This document shows, in pieces, positions 1 to 11,877 of a stretch of 64,000 bases of DNA. Numbering within the stretch: position 1 is the stretch's first letter; the number at the start of each line of letters is the position of its first letter. Below the pieces are notes generated by a model. That model was given only the letters and a program-made list of their open reading frames with translations. It searched no databases and was not told the DNA's origin. The position numbers were made by a program, and so were the translations under genes. Source of the DNA: Corythoichthys intestinalis (Eukaryota > Chordata > Actinopteri > Syngnathiformes > Syngnathidae); assembly GCF_030265065.1 (NCBI RefSeq), contig NC_080395.1, positions 50,372,001-50,436,000 on the forward strand, given 5' to 3'.

Positions 1-1925
1 TAGAAAGTCACTCGTTTTTCCAAAACATGTCCAGTTCTTTTCATGTTGGTCATTGTAGTTTCAAGACCTATTAAAATACTTTTTTACGGCCCATGTCCAC
101 GTGTCTCTGTCTGTTGCCGTGACGACCCTTTGTTCGCCATTTAAAGGAAATATTTTTTTTCAGAGACTCAGGGAGCTTATAGAGCCACAATAGTTGGCAC
201 ACTTGGTCGAATTGGCCCAGTTAGAAGATTAATTTTGGTTTTGAATAAGGGCTTGGCTGCACAGCTCAGTAGTGGCTCCTTTTTTGTAGTACTCTCTCCA
301 ATAGGGGTTTTTATCTCTTGGGTGTGGGAATGTAAATAGGCGACTTTCGAGCATGTTAGGTTCTAATGAGATGATTAGAGAGGAGGATCTGCCACCACCC
401 TGACCTGCACACAGTCCGAGTTGCGTGACGTCCGAGTTGCGCTAGATTGCGAGGGCCCGTTCAGTCCTGCTTGCAGGCCTAGTTTTGATTGTAACTGCAT
501 TCTTATTGGATCTGATTATAAAAGGATTAAAAACAAATGTCGAACTAAGTAAAACACTTTACTGAAGTAGTTGTTGAGTCATTTTGAACGCATCTGTCAA
601 TTCTCCAAGTTAGAGAAAAAAGTTTGAAAACTACAAAGTTCCAACCCAAGACATACTGTACATGATGTTAGTCACTGGCCATATGGCGTAAATGTCTTTT
701 TTTTGTTGTTGTCAAAATCGACCTAAGGAGTACAGTTAATTTGGTTATGGAGGTTGTGTGATGAATAGCTATTGCCCTGATCAGAGTTATTGCAGACTCC
801 AGCTGGCTCCCTTGATGGTGATCAACAAATACTTTGAATTGCATGACACCTTTCTCTTGGACACTTCCTATGGACAGGCATTAGAGATCACCTACTCGGG
901 GAGCCATTGCTCTTGGCCACTTCCTAAGGACAGGCATTAGAGCTCGCCTACTTGGAGCTGCTTGGGTCCCCACAGCTATTAAGTCTGTCAGCCTCCTCAG
1001 TGTGTACTCAGCAGCAACGGCCCCTTTCAACTCAGTGCTGATTTGGAGCAGTTTACAAAGTGGAGAAGTTAAATCATGAAAATAAACTAAAAGCAACCCA
1101 GTTCACACACACGCAAGAATGGGTGCGATGAATCGAACCTTCAACGGGCAAGACATTTTAAGCAGTAAAACTGACCCCAATTCCAGGAGAGCTCTCCAAA
1201 TGGCTGCCCAGGGAGGCAGGATTGGCAGGCGGACTGCGGTCAGGATTTTCTCTTGAGTGCAGTCAATTAATTTATAATAAGGAGAAACCCTAGGGAAATT
1301 AATAACTAACCTTAATTCTTATGTTATCAATCTTTTACCACCTGTGTAAATGACTGCAACCTAAATACAAAATTTTCAAAATATTTTGCTTTTGTCTTGA
1401 TCGTATCTAGGTTTCTGTAACTAGTGTTCTTGGGTAGCGTGTGCTTGGGCAAAACAATAACTAGTAAGACAATGAGAAATACTGTTCTGCTCTAAGGAAA
1501 GCACAAATGACAGGTTTATAATCTGTGACCCCCCCCCCCTCCAAAAAGCATGCCGACACAAATATTGTGATGCAAACAATTGCAATGGTGCCTCAGCTAT
1601 GAAGAACTAGTATAAATAAATCAATGAACATTCACTGTCAATGTGATTGATCTATTGTTGACTTAAATTTTCCTGCATCCATTTAAATCTTGCAAGACAA
1701 AAATAACAGAATTTGGGAGAAACCAGAAAGAGGTCACAGAGTAGCAGCAAGCTTGCAGGCAAAGGCAGCAAACACGGGCACCTCCACCAAGTGACGATTG
1801 GTAGAAGAAAAAAAAAAACTTACCTTTTGTGCTTTAGACCAAACAGTGCACTGTCTCTCAGCAATTGAGAGACTAAAACAACCAACAATCTCAACTAAAG
1901 TTAAAAGAACAAATAAGAAGCTCAC
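1..1925. other. No recognised coding exon; 3' side of partial gtf2f2
   Basis: This should be intron of gtf2f2, because its exons 5 onward lie to the left of exon 4 on the minus strand. I looked for the next exons and could not recognise one. What can be seen is a local tandem duplication of about 40 bp (about 857-895 and 913-953, sharing CACTTCCTA and GGACAGGCATTAGAG), a poly-C run near 1531, and AT-rich sequence. A minus-strand GGTTCGATTC near 1127-1136 looks like a Pol III B box but has no cloverleaf around it. Confidence 0.4.
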
Positions 1926-4900
1926 CAGGTGCCGTCTCTGTGAACACCGCCAACGTCTGTCCTCCCACTGTCTGCATTGTCAGCGGGTGTTCCCGAGGAG
2001 CAGACACTGACTTGTCGTCTATACCCTCAATTACAGTCAACTCTTCATTTAGTGTAAAAGACACCTGTGAATTTACATTAATTAAAATTCCAAATTCTCT
2101 TTAATTACAACCAAACAGTTCATTCGTCATTATTTTAGCAAAGCTGAAGACAGAGTTACGACTAATATTAACGGTACTTGTAATGTACCTTTAGTACCGT
2201 ATACTACCTTTAAAGGTACGAGTATAGTAGGTTTAAGCAGAGACATCCAAATAAAATAAGTACAAATATACAAAACATTTACAGCTGGTAGCTGTATATA
2301 CAACTCCTAGCAAAAAGTATGGAATCACCAGTCTCGGACGAGCACTCACTCAGACATTTTATCATGTAGAACAAACTCAGATAAAAAGCTTGAAAAAAAA
2401 ATGAATTAGTTCAAAAGTGCAACTCTTTAGCATTCAAAAACAATCTCTGCCATCTCCCCGGTGCCTTTGCCTGACATGCAGCCCCATATCATTAAGGACT
2501 GAGGAAATTTTGATGTTTTCTTCAGGCAGTCATCTTTGTGAATCTCACTGGAACAGCACCAAGCAAAAGTTCCAGCATCATCGCCTTGTCCAACGCATAT
2601 TCTTGACTCTTGACACCTTGCCCAATGCAGATTCTTGACTCTTGACAAGGTGATGATGCTGGAACTTTGGGTTTGTGCTGTTCCAGTGAGATTTACAAAG
2701 ATGGCTGCCTGAAGAAAACATCAAAATTTCCTCAGCCCTTCATGATATGGGGCTGCATGTGAGGCAAAGGCACTGGGGAGATGGCTGTGGTTAAATCTTT
2801 AATAAATGCACAAGTTTACATTGAAATTTTAGACAGCTTTCTTATCCCTTTAATTGAAAATATGTTTGTCATTTTCCAAGATGACAATGCATCATGCCAG
2901 AGCTAAAACTGTTAAAGCATTCCTTGGAGAAAGACTCATCCAGTCAATGTCATGGCCTGCAAATAGCCTAGATCTCAACCCTATTAAAAACCTGTGGTGG
3001 AAATTGAAAAAAAATGGTCCACAGCAAGGCTCCGACCTGCAAGGACGATCTGGCAACTGCAATCAAAGAGAGTTGGCACCAAATTGATGAAGAATACTCA
3101 TCAAGTCCATGCCTCAGAGACTCCAAGCTGTCATAAAAGCCAGAGGTGGTGCTACTAAATACAAGAGATGTGTTTTGATTATTATGTCTTTGTTTGTTTC
3201 TCAGGATTCCACATTTTTTCCCCTCAGAATGGAGTGATTATATATATATTTTCCTGCACTTGCTCTATATAAGTAACATTTACTGACCACCACAATGTTT
3301 TTCCTAATTTTTTAAGTGTTTCTGAAAGCTAAAGAGTTGCACTTTTGAACTAATTCATTATTTTTTCAAGCTTTTTATCCGAGTTTGTTCTACATGATAA
3401 AATGTCTGAGGTAGTGCTCGTCCGTGATTCCATACTTTTTGCTAGGGGTTGTACATATACAGTACTATGGTTCTTACCTCTGGTTTCCCTTGATTTCCTT
3501 TCCTTTAAAGAAGAACGTAACTTTAGTGAAGTACAATAACATTCAATGCTATAATGCATATATGTGAGATTTCACACAAGAGTCACCAGGAGAAATGCCC
3601 ATTATCGTATTGTCATTATGCTAAATAAATATTCAAACTGCCACACTTAAAAGGAACCTCGGATATAAAGACTTGTAGGCTATAATAAGCTACAATTGTT
3701 CTCTTTTACTTAAATATGTTATTAGAAACACATACATTATTGCCATTGTTTTAAAAATCAATATTTAGTACATAATTTGACCTTCAGAGGGCGCCATGTT
3801 TTACGTGCGCAATGCACGCCGGGGTGATAACACGGCTGAGCTGCACTGGGAGAATAGATGTGCTAGCTAGCAAGCGAAGCTATTATGATGACTGGCATGA
3901 TTTTGTCACATTCTGCTGGTCAGATTATTTTGTTACAGAGCTGTGGGCTGGGTTTCCAATGTCGTACCTGCATCCAATTCCAACTCATTAGCTGCGTCTT
4001 TAAACCAATCCTAGGCATCTTGCCGATAACTGAATGGATGCCATTTGACAGTTTGTATATCCCTTAGCTGGTAGTTGCATCATTGCCTTCTATGTTGGTT
4101 CGTGTGTCTGCCTCTTACGGTTTTCCCTCGGGTTTTTGTTTTTATTGATCCCGACCTACTGTCACGGACACTTTTTGCATCTCCCTTTTCGCGATTGCGT
4201 GTTTGTTTGTTTGTTCAATGAACCTTTTCCGCAATCCCTCTGTTATTGTTGTCTGTTTGCGGTCTGAAGTAAGAAGCATTTTCTAATTCCATGGTCAAGC
4301 CAGCCGCACTTTCTCTTCAATTGCATTCCCCTTTCAGGTTGACCGCACAGACAGACAACAATTGTGCGTTGCGATTTCTTTCCAAGGAAAATGGTGACTC
4401 GAACGTCACGCAGAAGTATAGTCCTGTGGTGTACGCACTCGTCGGTCGCACGGGAAACGTGGGTTAAAATCCCGCTGAAGACCTTCATTTAATTGCTTTT
4501 GCTTCTCGTACTGTGAAATATCTACAGTGCTATCCTGGTCATCACTTTTCCGCTCGGGTTCAAATTGGACCGGCTAGTGACGTCACCGCTCAGAGTGCAT
4601 TGCGTCGTCAACAACAATAGCGACCGATTAGTTCAACTAATTTTACAAATTTCATTAAAATGAAAACATTAAAAGGGTTTTTAATACCAAATTATTATAA
4701 CCCATACTAACATTTATCATTTACATTTTAAGAATTACATTATTACTATCCGTGGTACCCTTTAACAACTTCAAAGTAAAGTATCCCGACAAGTTTTACT
4801 GTTCCTCTTGCCATGGTTCCACATACTTTGAAATTCTGAGTTTCCCAACTTCGCCTCTTCCTGTGGCTTTTGCCCATTGATGCGAGAGATACTTTGGCAC

Positions 4901-5298
4901 CTGTATTAAAAAAAGTCATTTGTTTGCAACGGTCTTTGACAATATTGAAAACAGTATAACACGTCATGCAGATGTTATGCGGCAAACCACGACCAAAGGT
5001 TTCATCAAAGGAGGCCTCTTGTAGCCTCGACAAGAGAAACGTTTACATTTTTTAAAAATATCCATACAGAGTTCAAATTGTATTTTTTATTCAGAAAAAT
5101 GACATTTATACGGACTCGATGCAGTTATCCACCGTAGCTGAGACTGCTAAAGTTAGCCTTGGTTGAAAGAAAAAAAAACGCTTTCTATTAATAATACGGT
5201 ATTTCAAACACCTATACATACATACATACCTTTACAAGCCAGACACCAGTATTTAGTTTAGCGCCGGTTAAATCGACGTCTCCGGTTTTCTCTGACAT
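1926..5298 (-). CDS. gtf2f2: General transcription factor IIF subunit 2 (RAP30), first four coding exons
   Basis: Small subunit of TFIIF, a nuclear factor that binds RNA polymerase II and stabilises the pre-initiation complex. Coding exons on the minus strand are 5298-5230, 4900-4827, 3502-3478 and 2064-1926; all are bounded by GT-AG sites and phases agree. Exon 1 reads MSEKTGDVDLTGAKLNTGVW, exon 2 contains VPKYLSHQWAKATGRGEVGK, exon 4 contains VSFTLNEEL and SAPREHPLTMQTVGGQTLAV. These match the N-terminal dimerisation half of RAP30. Exon 3 is a 25-nt mini-exon giving KGNQGKPE plus one split codon. About 102 of roughly 250 expected codons are present; the winged-helix C-terminal half was not found and is probably left of the window. 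Intron 3 contains a Tc1 relic ending 26 bp from the exon 3 donor. Identification is from remembered family sequence. Confidence 0.88.
2301..3451 (+). mobile_element. Degenerate Tc1-like transposon in gtf2f2 intron 3
   Basis: Flanked by TA on both sides (2299-2300 and 3452-3453). Terminal inverted repeats are long, about 110 bp: the left end starts CAACTCCTAGCAAAAAGTAT and the right end is its near reverse complement. The coding remnant on the plus strand (about 2850-3030) includes RAKTVKAFLGER and SLDLNPIKNLWWKLKK, the C-terminal part of a Tc1 DD34E transposase. The catalytic glutamate position reads K (NPIKN instead of NPIEN), so the enzyme is dead. Part of the transposase region is present twice in opposite orientation (see 2449-2785). 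Confidence 0.85.
2449..2785. repeat. Inverted duplication inside the Tc1 relic
   Basis: Arms of about 142 bp at 2449-2590 and 2644-2785 are near-perfect reverse complements, for example GCCATCTCCCCGGTGCC against GGGGAGATGGC at the outer ends. The 53-bp spacer carries two copies of ATTCTTGACTCTTGACA. The right arm is in the sense orientation of the transposase (contains FMIWGCM). The left arm is the inverted copy. Confidence 0.85.
4418..4500 (+). repeat. tRNA-like SINE head fragment
   Basis: The stretch from about 4418 resembles a tRNA gene half: GTGGTGTACGCACTCG sits where an A box belongs and GGGTTAAAATCCC where the B box (GGTTCGAATCC) belongs, about 30 bp apart. No full cloverleaf or CCA-adjacent acceptor stem can be drawn, so a decayed SINE head is more likely than a tRNA gene. 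Confidence 0.35.
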
Positions 5299-5351
5299 TG
5301 TAGTTTCGTTTTATTCATAAATTAACAGCAATAGCTATTTGTTCAAAATGT

Positions 5352-5366
5352 CATGCGCATGCGTAC
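5352..5366. promoter_or_regulatory. NRF1-type site upstream of gtf2f2
   Basis: CATGCGCATGCGTAC contains TGCGCATGCG, close to the palindromic NRF1 consensus GCGCATGCGC. It lies about 54 bp 5' of the gtf2f2 start codon, a position typical of core promoters of housekeeping genes in vertebrates. Function is inferred. Confidence 0.5.
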
Positions 5367-6106
5367 TGAAACAAATGCGTACGGTGCCTTAGAAAGTCCA
5401 AAACGAATGAGAATCCGTCTTTCGCTGTGACTACTGGACGTATAAATATGTTATTTTTTTCTATTTAAGGAATTATTACATAATATTCTTATATAACATC
5501 TTAAGTTATACTCATCTATAATTAACCTATCGTATTTAGAGAACAAACAATTTAAAATTGTGTACTACCTCTCAACTTATGTTCCTTTTTGTTTTTGAGA
5601 CATGGTGTTTTTTGTAGTAGTTTCCCACTTTTATATTGCTCAATTGTAGTTGTAGTTATTTGGTGTGCTACATTCCATGACCGCTTTCCCACTCCCTAGC
5701 CCTTCAATAAATTCATCTTAGCACACTTCAGTAATCTCTTTGATACAACTGTACAGACCACGAAAACAAAACAAAAAAAAACCAAAACAATAATACAAAA
5801 GATGTTTAGAATTTGTTTACCATTAATATTTTACAATACAAAGGAAAAATGTTTACAATCTACTTTTAATGACACCAGGGCGATTATAAACTACATTTAC
5901 AAGTGTTTCCACCAATTTTAAAAATACATTTAAAGGGTTTCCACTTTCCACCTTCGTACTATCAGAATAGGATGTTATATTTAGACTTATTATTTTAGAT
6001 AAACCAACTACAGTCCACTAATAGTAATATATCCTGGAAAACAATGGAAACTCCACCTACTCTTGGCCATTATCTTTCAAATAATATGAACAATTAGCCA
6101 TTTACA

Positions 6107-6112
6107 TTTATT
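6107..6112 (-). terminator. Polyadenylation signal of gpalpp1
   Basis: AATAAA on the minus strand, about 40 bp beyond the gpalpp1 stop codon. A very short 3' UTR would follow; other candidates farther downstream cannot be excluded. Confidence 0.4.
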
Positions 6113-6150
6113 GTTTTCTAAACAACATGTAACTTACTGTAATGCTCTCA

Positions 6151-8046
6151 TTACAAAAACATCCTATCGTTGCTGTGGGAAAAGCGTGTGTTCAGTTCCT
6201 GAGACTTCTTCAGCAGACGCTGCTTCTGCACATCGTCGAAGTGATTGACCTTCAGGTCAGTTTCCCGGTCAAAGGCTCTTCTTTCCACCGGCTTGTTTCC
6301 AACGTCCTTCGCCTTTTCCTTTATGTTCTTTGTATGCAAACTCATCAGAGATTCCGAGCGTTTCGTTTTCTTGAATGAAAAAGGGAGAATTAAATATCTA
6401 GCAAGAATGATAAAGCTGTAGCTTGTTTAGTTGAATACGATATAGTTAAACTTACATTGTACTTGGACACCTTTTCTGCCATTTCCAAATCCTTCTGCGA
6501 GATTTGTTGGACAGAATCTTTTATAGGCTCGCCCTTTTTCTTCTTCTCAAGACGCTCCTATCGATTAATAAAAAAACAAAAAAAACAAAACAAGTGTTAG
6601 TGTGAATTTAAAAATTATCTTATAAATTCACACACAATACCAATAAGCGAAAATGTCAATTGATGACTTTTCCTACCCTGGCCTTGCGCTCTGTGTCTGC
6701 AGGTGTATCTGTCCAAACAGAACGGTCACCCTTCTCCGGACCAGACCTTTTCTTGAAAGTGCGAGCCCCTAAGCCAATGTGTTGTAGTTCTGGTGGAAGC
6801 TCTGTCATCCAGGTCTCTCGACATGGCACCTCAGGAGCCTCCTAAAAAAGCAAAACATTTGCACTGATGCAGGGGAGTACAGTTGTACTGCACCTGGTGT
6901 ATTTTACATCTAAAGTGTCACAAGTTACAACCTATTTCGATGTTTTTCTTGTAGTAAACTTTTGGAACGGGTTGTAATTGAATTTGTTTGAGCAGTACCG
7001 AAAACATTCAATGTAAGCACATGTATAGTTTTCAACGGTTGAATGTTGTTGCCATTGGAGAACAAAACACTCTGGATTTTGCCACCCGGAAGTACGCGCA
7101 CCATCATGATGAAATGTCCAATTGGCTCTTAATTTATCCCCAAATTAAAAAAGAATGCAGAAGAGCTACCCTCATAGGAAAAGCTTGATTACTCACAACT
7201 TTAGTCAGTTTGTCTTTCATCATCTGTGCTCTGCGTTCAATGTCAAAAGCCACTGTATTTGGAGCTGGACAACTGGATGGCATGGGTCCGATAATATCTT
7301 CATCCTCTCCCTCACTACTGTAGGAGTCAGCCTGGTATCCTGGGGGTAAGGCAGGTCCCGGGACACCCTCTTCATCACCATCATCATTATTTGTATCATC
7401 CATTGCACGGCGAAACCCGGGGGGCAAAGCTGGTCCCAGCACAGGTGGCCTGATGGATAAATTACAAACATCTTAACCCTACTTCAATTAATCTAACATT
7501 TTATGACGTTTGTGCTCAAGGTTATTTAGTGTAGTGGTTTCCTTTTCATGCATTTAAGGCATTTATTCGCTCACCTCTCTGGTGAACTCTGTTTTTTGCT
7601 AAAACCTGGTGGTAATGCTGGTCCAAAGAACCCGTCATCGTCTTCATCGTTTGTGTTTATCAACCTGTTTTATTGGCAGATGTTACGGCTGCGTTCATCT
7701 TCACATAATATTTATGTATACAATAATGCTGTCTGATTAACATACTCTGCATGGTGGTTGTCAGACGTATGCTTTTTCTTGACTCTTTTGACGACTACTT
7801 CATCACTTTCATCCGACGAACTCGACGGTTCCTCTCGTTTGTAACCGGGAGGCAATGCGGGACCGGCAACTAAAAGAGTTTTAAAACAAAACTATGATGA
7901 AACCAACACTAACATTGTGATCTAGTATTGGAACGTTACTGTATTTTAAAATCTGAATTACACTTACATTCACGTTCATCATCAGAATCGGCTGCTTGTT
8001 TAAAGCTTGGCGGCAAAGCAGGTCCTATGGGATTTTGAGACGCCAT
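6151..8046 (-). CDS. gpalpp1: GPALPP motifs-containing protein 1, complete
   Basis: Nuclear protein of poorly known role, named after GPALPP repeats, with a C-terminal DUF3752 region. Coding exons on the minus strand: 8046-7968, 7869-7746, 7664-7575, 7449-7197, 6841-6677, 6557-6456, 6369-6151. All junctions are GT-AG, phases agree, total 1032 nt (343 codons plus stop), close to the human length of about 340. It starts MASQNPIGPALPPSFKQAAD. GPALPP motifs lie near residues 8, 30, 82, 103 and 129, separated by acidic Ser/Asp/Glu linkers, with a degenerate GPMPSS near 153. The C-terminal part holds WMTELPPELQHIGLGARTFK, SVWTDTPADTERKAR and KVNHFDDVQKQRLLKKSQEL, typical of DUF3752. It ends NDRMFL. 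It lies head-to-tail with gtf2f2, with about 850 bp between its stop and the gtf2f2 start, the same adjacency as in human. Confidence 0.93.
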
Positions 8047-8184
8047 GTTGGTACCAGTGGACACAAACCACGCTACTAATCCGTTTCTGCAGTGGATTAA
8101 AGTTATATATTACATTTACATTACGCTACATGTCAGCAACAACTACATTACGCTCCACACATGGGTCGACATTTTGAACATAAC

Positions 8185-8194
8185 TGCGCATGCT
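8185..8194. promoter_or_regulatory. NRF1-like site upstream of gpalpp1
   Basis: TGCGCATGCT, a near match to GCGCATGCGC, about 140 bp 5' of the gpalpp1 start codon. It parallels the site in front of gtf2f2. Confidence 0.35.
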
Positions 8195-8472
8195 CTATTA
8201 CAGAGCTTCACCAGACAGGAAACTGTCTACAAAAATAAAAGTAGAGTAAACTGTATTCCTCCTTGTGATTGTTACGTTGCACTATTATTACTTGCGCGTA
8301 GTCCGGTCAGTTGTATCGGCCTAAGGCACTGCAACGTGAAGTCTGCAAGACATGATAGATGTCGTGCAACAGAGATCACTACATTGTTTATGTCTCAGGA
8401 CACCCAGGAGAGGGCGTACTTCACCAAGAGACGGTTGTTTAATTGCGCAGGGCTCCATCACTACACCTAGAC

Positions 8473-9210
8473 CAGTGGTTCTTAACCTTGCTAAGGGTAC
8501 CGAACCCCATAAGTTTCACATGTGGATTCACCGAACCCTTCGGAAATAGATAATAAAGCTTTATTTTTTATTTTTTATTTTATTTTATTGTATTTTATTT
8601 TTTTATTTAAAAACCAGTATACCAACCATATGGCCAACAATAATTTAGCAAATTCCAGTTCAAAATTCTTCTCATTTTGACAGCATGTTTTATAAACAGG
8701 TCAAAATTTTTGACCACGCTGCCCATTGGTCTGTTGTATTTTCTCATACCAAGTGAGAGTCAATCTCCCACTGAGCAAAGCAGTTCCTCCTCCCATCACA
8801 TCCGAGGAGTAGCAGTTACAAGAAATTGATTAAAAGCCTGTAAATTGGGAGCAAACCAGTACAAAACCTGGTCTAAGAAGCCACTTTGCCGAGATTTAGT
8901 CAGCGTACGAAAATAGGGCTCTGTGTTTCTTCACCTTTCGTCGAACCTCTTCAGTAGGCTTGCCGCCTTTCAAAAGTAGAAATAAGGGACGCCCCTCTCA
9001 GGGGAAATAAAAAAAGGGACATCCCTAAAACTCCTAAAGTGCATAAAAATGTATCTATTTACATATATTCCGTATTGGTGCAATACGGAATGCACATATT
9101 AATTCCCAATTCGGAACGATTCCTTATTATAGGGATGGGTGGCAAGCCTACCCTTAAGACTTACTCACCAAACCCCTGGGGTTCGATCGAACTCAGGTTA
9201 AGAACTACTG
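8473..9210. mobile_element. Non-autonomous hAT element
   Basis: Ends CAGTGGTTCTTAACCT and AGGTTAAGAACTACTG are inverted repeats. A perfect 8-bp target duplication ACCTAGAC flanks it (8465-8472 and 9211-9218). Both features define the hAT superfamily. No transposase frame is seen. Inside, TTCCGTATTG-GTGC-CAATACGGAA forms a small hairpin near 9067-9090. Confidence 0.88.
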
Positions 9211-9218
9211 ACCTAGAC

Positions 9219-9345
9219 CCTGCAACTGGCTGACAAGGAGTTCAGTGTGTACCGCGCCTCCTGTCCATAGTTAGCTGGGACAGGCTCGAGCACCCCTGCG
9301 ATGCTTGTGAGAATAAGCGGAATGGAAAATGAATGATTAGTTTAA
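9219..9345 (+). repeat. 3' part of a tRNA-SINE-type repeat
   Basis: Contains TTAGCTGGGACAGGCTCGAG and GAATAAGCGGAATGGAAAAT, ending in ATGAATGA. The same tail occurs at 44866-45202 and, inverted, at 53636-53945. This tail is very common in fish genomes. Confidence 0.65.
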
Positions 9346-11260
9346 ATGACCTTAATGTGAAATACGGTTGCATAAAGATTTTACGTAAGCAAATCGCACC
9401 TTCTGACAAATTTAGGACAATAGAGAAAATGATGCTTAATCCCACAAAATGAAACCGTTTACAAAGGTGTGTGGAGTTATTGAAATAAAAACCAAACACA
9501 ACAAATGGACACAGCCAACCAAAATCTTCCAAATGACCCTAAGATCGTGTAATTGTTTTTGTTTTTTTTAATCTGTCTGTCCGTTTCAGCTGTTTAGACA
9601 CGGAGAATGGCAATCTATATGGTCTCAACAATTTTGATGTGCCACATGGGAGTTTGATTGACTCCTCTTGTGGTTGTTCAATATGTTATATTTATTAGGA
9701 GAAAGCAGCGGACAGCGGGTGGAGGTGAGCGTGGGGGGTGGTTCCCTGAAGGCACCTATGCTACCTATTAACATAGTCTTATCGTATTCTAATTACATTT
9801 ACCCGTGGACACCGTGGGGGGCCTGGTAACAGAGGAGAAAGATGAGGGGAGGTAAGTTGATAGGAAACGTGATTAGGCAGGGTGTATAAATAATGACGAT
9901 TGTATCTGCCTTTGATTTCAAGTATATTTTTTAATTAAATCAATTAATAGATTACACTGATAAGAAACCTTGCTGGATTGGTTGTGTTTTGGTACTGGAT
10001 TTTCCGGTACAGAATCCAGCATATACTGGATTTCTTAACAGTGTTGTGAGGACCTTAAAGTTTTTAAATTGATCTTAAATAGTAATTTCCTCTCACTTCA
10101 AAATGATGTGACACTCTATAGTAAAGACAATGTAGATATTCTATTGGTATAATTCTGGTTATTTCAATACTGTTTTGGCACAATACTGTTCTCTGGTTAC
10201 CAACCAATGATTAAGTTATACCAAGTGTGACAATCAACCCAGCTCTGCCTTACTTTATTCAGGCCACATTGGTTCCCGACCATCAGCTTTGCGCAGCTTT
10301 AAAATTAAATGCAAACTGCCCGATTGTAATCCAGTTTTAATTTTATACAGTAGACAACTAACACAAACATAAAGTGAAGGTTTTAAGAAAAAAACACATA
10401 TGTAGTTGTTTGTATACGTGGGTGACTTTGACAGCACACATTTTCAATAAAAGTGCTCAAAAACTTATAAATCGGAGCAGAAAAAATATTTTTCAAGCAA
10501 GTTGGTGGCTTTTGAACTTGGTTCATCAATATTTGAGCTGTGTTTTTCCTTTTTAAAGATACTGCTTACATCACTCAGTCTTTACAATTTGGTCTCTGAC
10601 TGTCAGTCAGGGACCAAATTGTGGACCCTTTGCAATCCTAATATCAGTGCGCCTTACACAAGATTTGTCAAAGTCATAAAAAACATTCAAACCTCTAGCC
10701 AATCCAAATTGCACTTGGAAAATATTGTTTAACTGTTCATGATAAGAAGAAGACTTGCCCATCGTCATCAATAACAAGAGCCATGGTTGCACGAGAATTG
10801 TTGCGTTAGTTCCGTGCTCATTGCGAACAAACTGCTCCAGAGCGCAACTGGAAGTGAGCTGAGAACATGAGAACACCTCCTCTAGGTGATCTTGGCTCAC
10901 TTTTTTGGTTCCGTATCCAAGTGCAATTGATGTGTTTAAATCCAGTAGTCTCCACTCTTTTGGAGGAAATCCTCCAAACTGAACAGTTGTGAGTTTCTGT
11001 CTGTCTGTGTCTGTGTCTCTGTCCCTCTCTCTCAGTCTGATTTCAACCAGCATGACGTCTAGCCAGGTCATTCAATCTGGGTTTAGACAGAAGGATATGA
11101 TTGAAAGTTCATTTGTGTGGCTGACTTTTGTAAAAAAACGCCTATTGTTAGGATTAGTCATACAACACTTGTTGCTGCTGCGTAGTTCCAATACAGCAAA
11201 TAATTTATTTTCCACTTCCTGAGTAGCAACAGAGGACACAACCCCTTCATGATCTCTTTG
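9346..11260. other. Intergenic stretch, no recognised gene
   Basis: Between gpalpp1 and cyp27c1. The longest open frame (minus strand, 10607-11071, 154 codons) resembles no family I know, has a low-complexity RDRDTDTDR segment from a (TG/TC) repeat, and lacks splice context, so I do not call it. Pyrimidine-rich simple repeat occurs at about 10993-11038. Confidence 0.4.
10586..10620. repeat. Short near-perfect hairpin
   Basis: AATTTGGTCTCTGACTG followed directly by TCAGTCAGGGACCAAATT: 17-bp arms with one mismatch and almost no loop. No element boundary or gene is obvious beside it. Confidence 0.6.
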
Positions 11261-11261
11261 A

Positions 11262-11400
11262 GCTGCTGCCATCAGGCAAATATTACAGAAGCATCAAAGG
11301 CAGCACCACCAGAATATTCAACAGGTTTCTCTCCAAATCTGTTTTGTTGCTGAACCACACCATTGCAATTTAGCCAAATTTCAACATGACTGCACCTTAT
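11262..11400 (+). mobile_element. LINE 3'-end fragment
   Basis: CTGCTGCCATCAGGCAAATA reads LLPSGKYYRSIKGSTTRIFN in frame, which resembles the LLPSGRRYRSI-x-TTR stretch near the C-terminus of many fish non-LTR reverse transcriptase ORFs. It is followed by a (TTTA)n run at about 11420-11444. The fragment is far too short to assign a clade. Confidence 0.4.
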
Positions 11401-11877
11401 GTATTTACTTGACACATGTTATTTATTTATTTATTTATTTATTTGTTGTCATTATTATTATTTTTTAGTTATCATACTGGCAGAAGGTGGGGTTAACTGG
11501 TAAAACAATAGTCATATGATTGTAAGAAAAACACGTCGTATCATGAAGACTTTAAGGCTTTACCAATTAAATGTTAGATTGTGCCTTTTGAAGGACAGCT
11601 TTACCCTTGAGAGTGCCCGCCTGCCCTCCCTCGCTTCAGGATGTAGACAGCTGTGTAACTTGACTAATGAATTTTAGCACTTTTGTACAATAATAAAGCA
11701 AAAGCTATATATCAACATCTCCGGAGCATATGTTGGAATGCAATTTCTTGACTCTGTGAATCTGTGCTCTCTATGAATCCTTTTTGTGGTGTCCTGTCTT
11801 ATGCCCTGATGCTTTAGGCCACTCAAAGAAGTTGGTGAAGTACAGTATATTTGATTTCACATCTGTGCTAAGGTCAC

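Noticed and set aside
1118-1180. Minus-strand tRNA gene suggested by GGTTCGATTC
   Set aside because: No cloverleaf, anticodon arm or acceptor stem could be drawn.
8045-8470. 141-codon plus-strand frame
   Set aside because: It starts opposite gpalpp1 exon 1 and runs through promoter sequence to the edge of a hAT insertion; no family resemblance.
10607-11071. 154-codon minus-strand frame as a gene
   Set aside because: No recognisable family, contains translated simple repeat, and no exon context.
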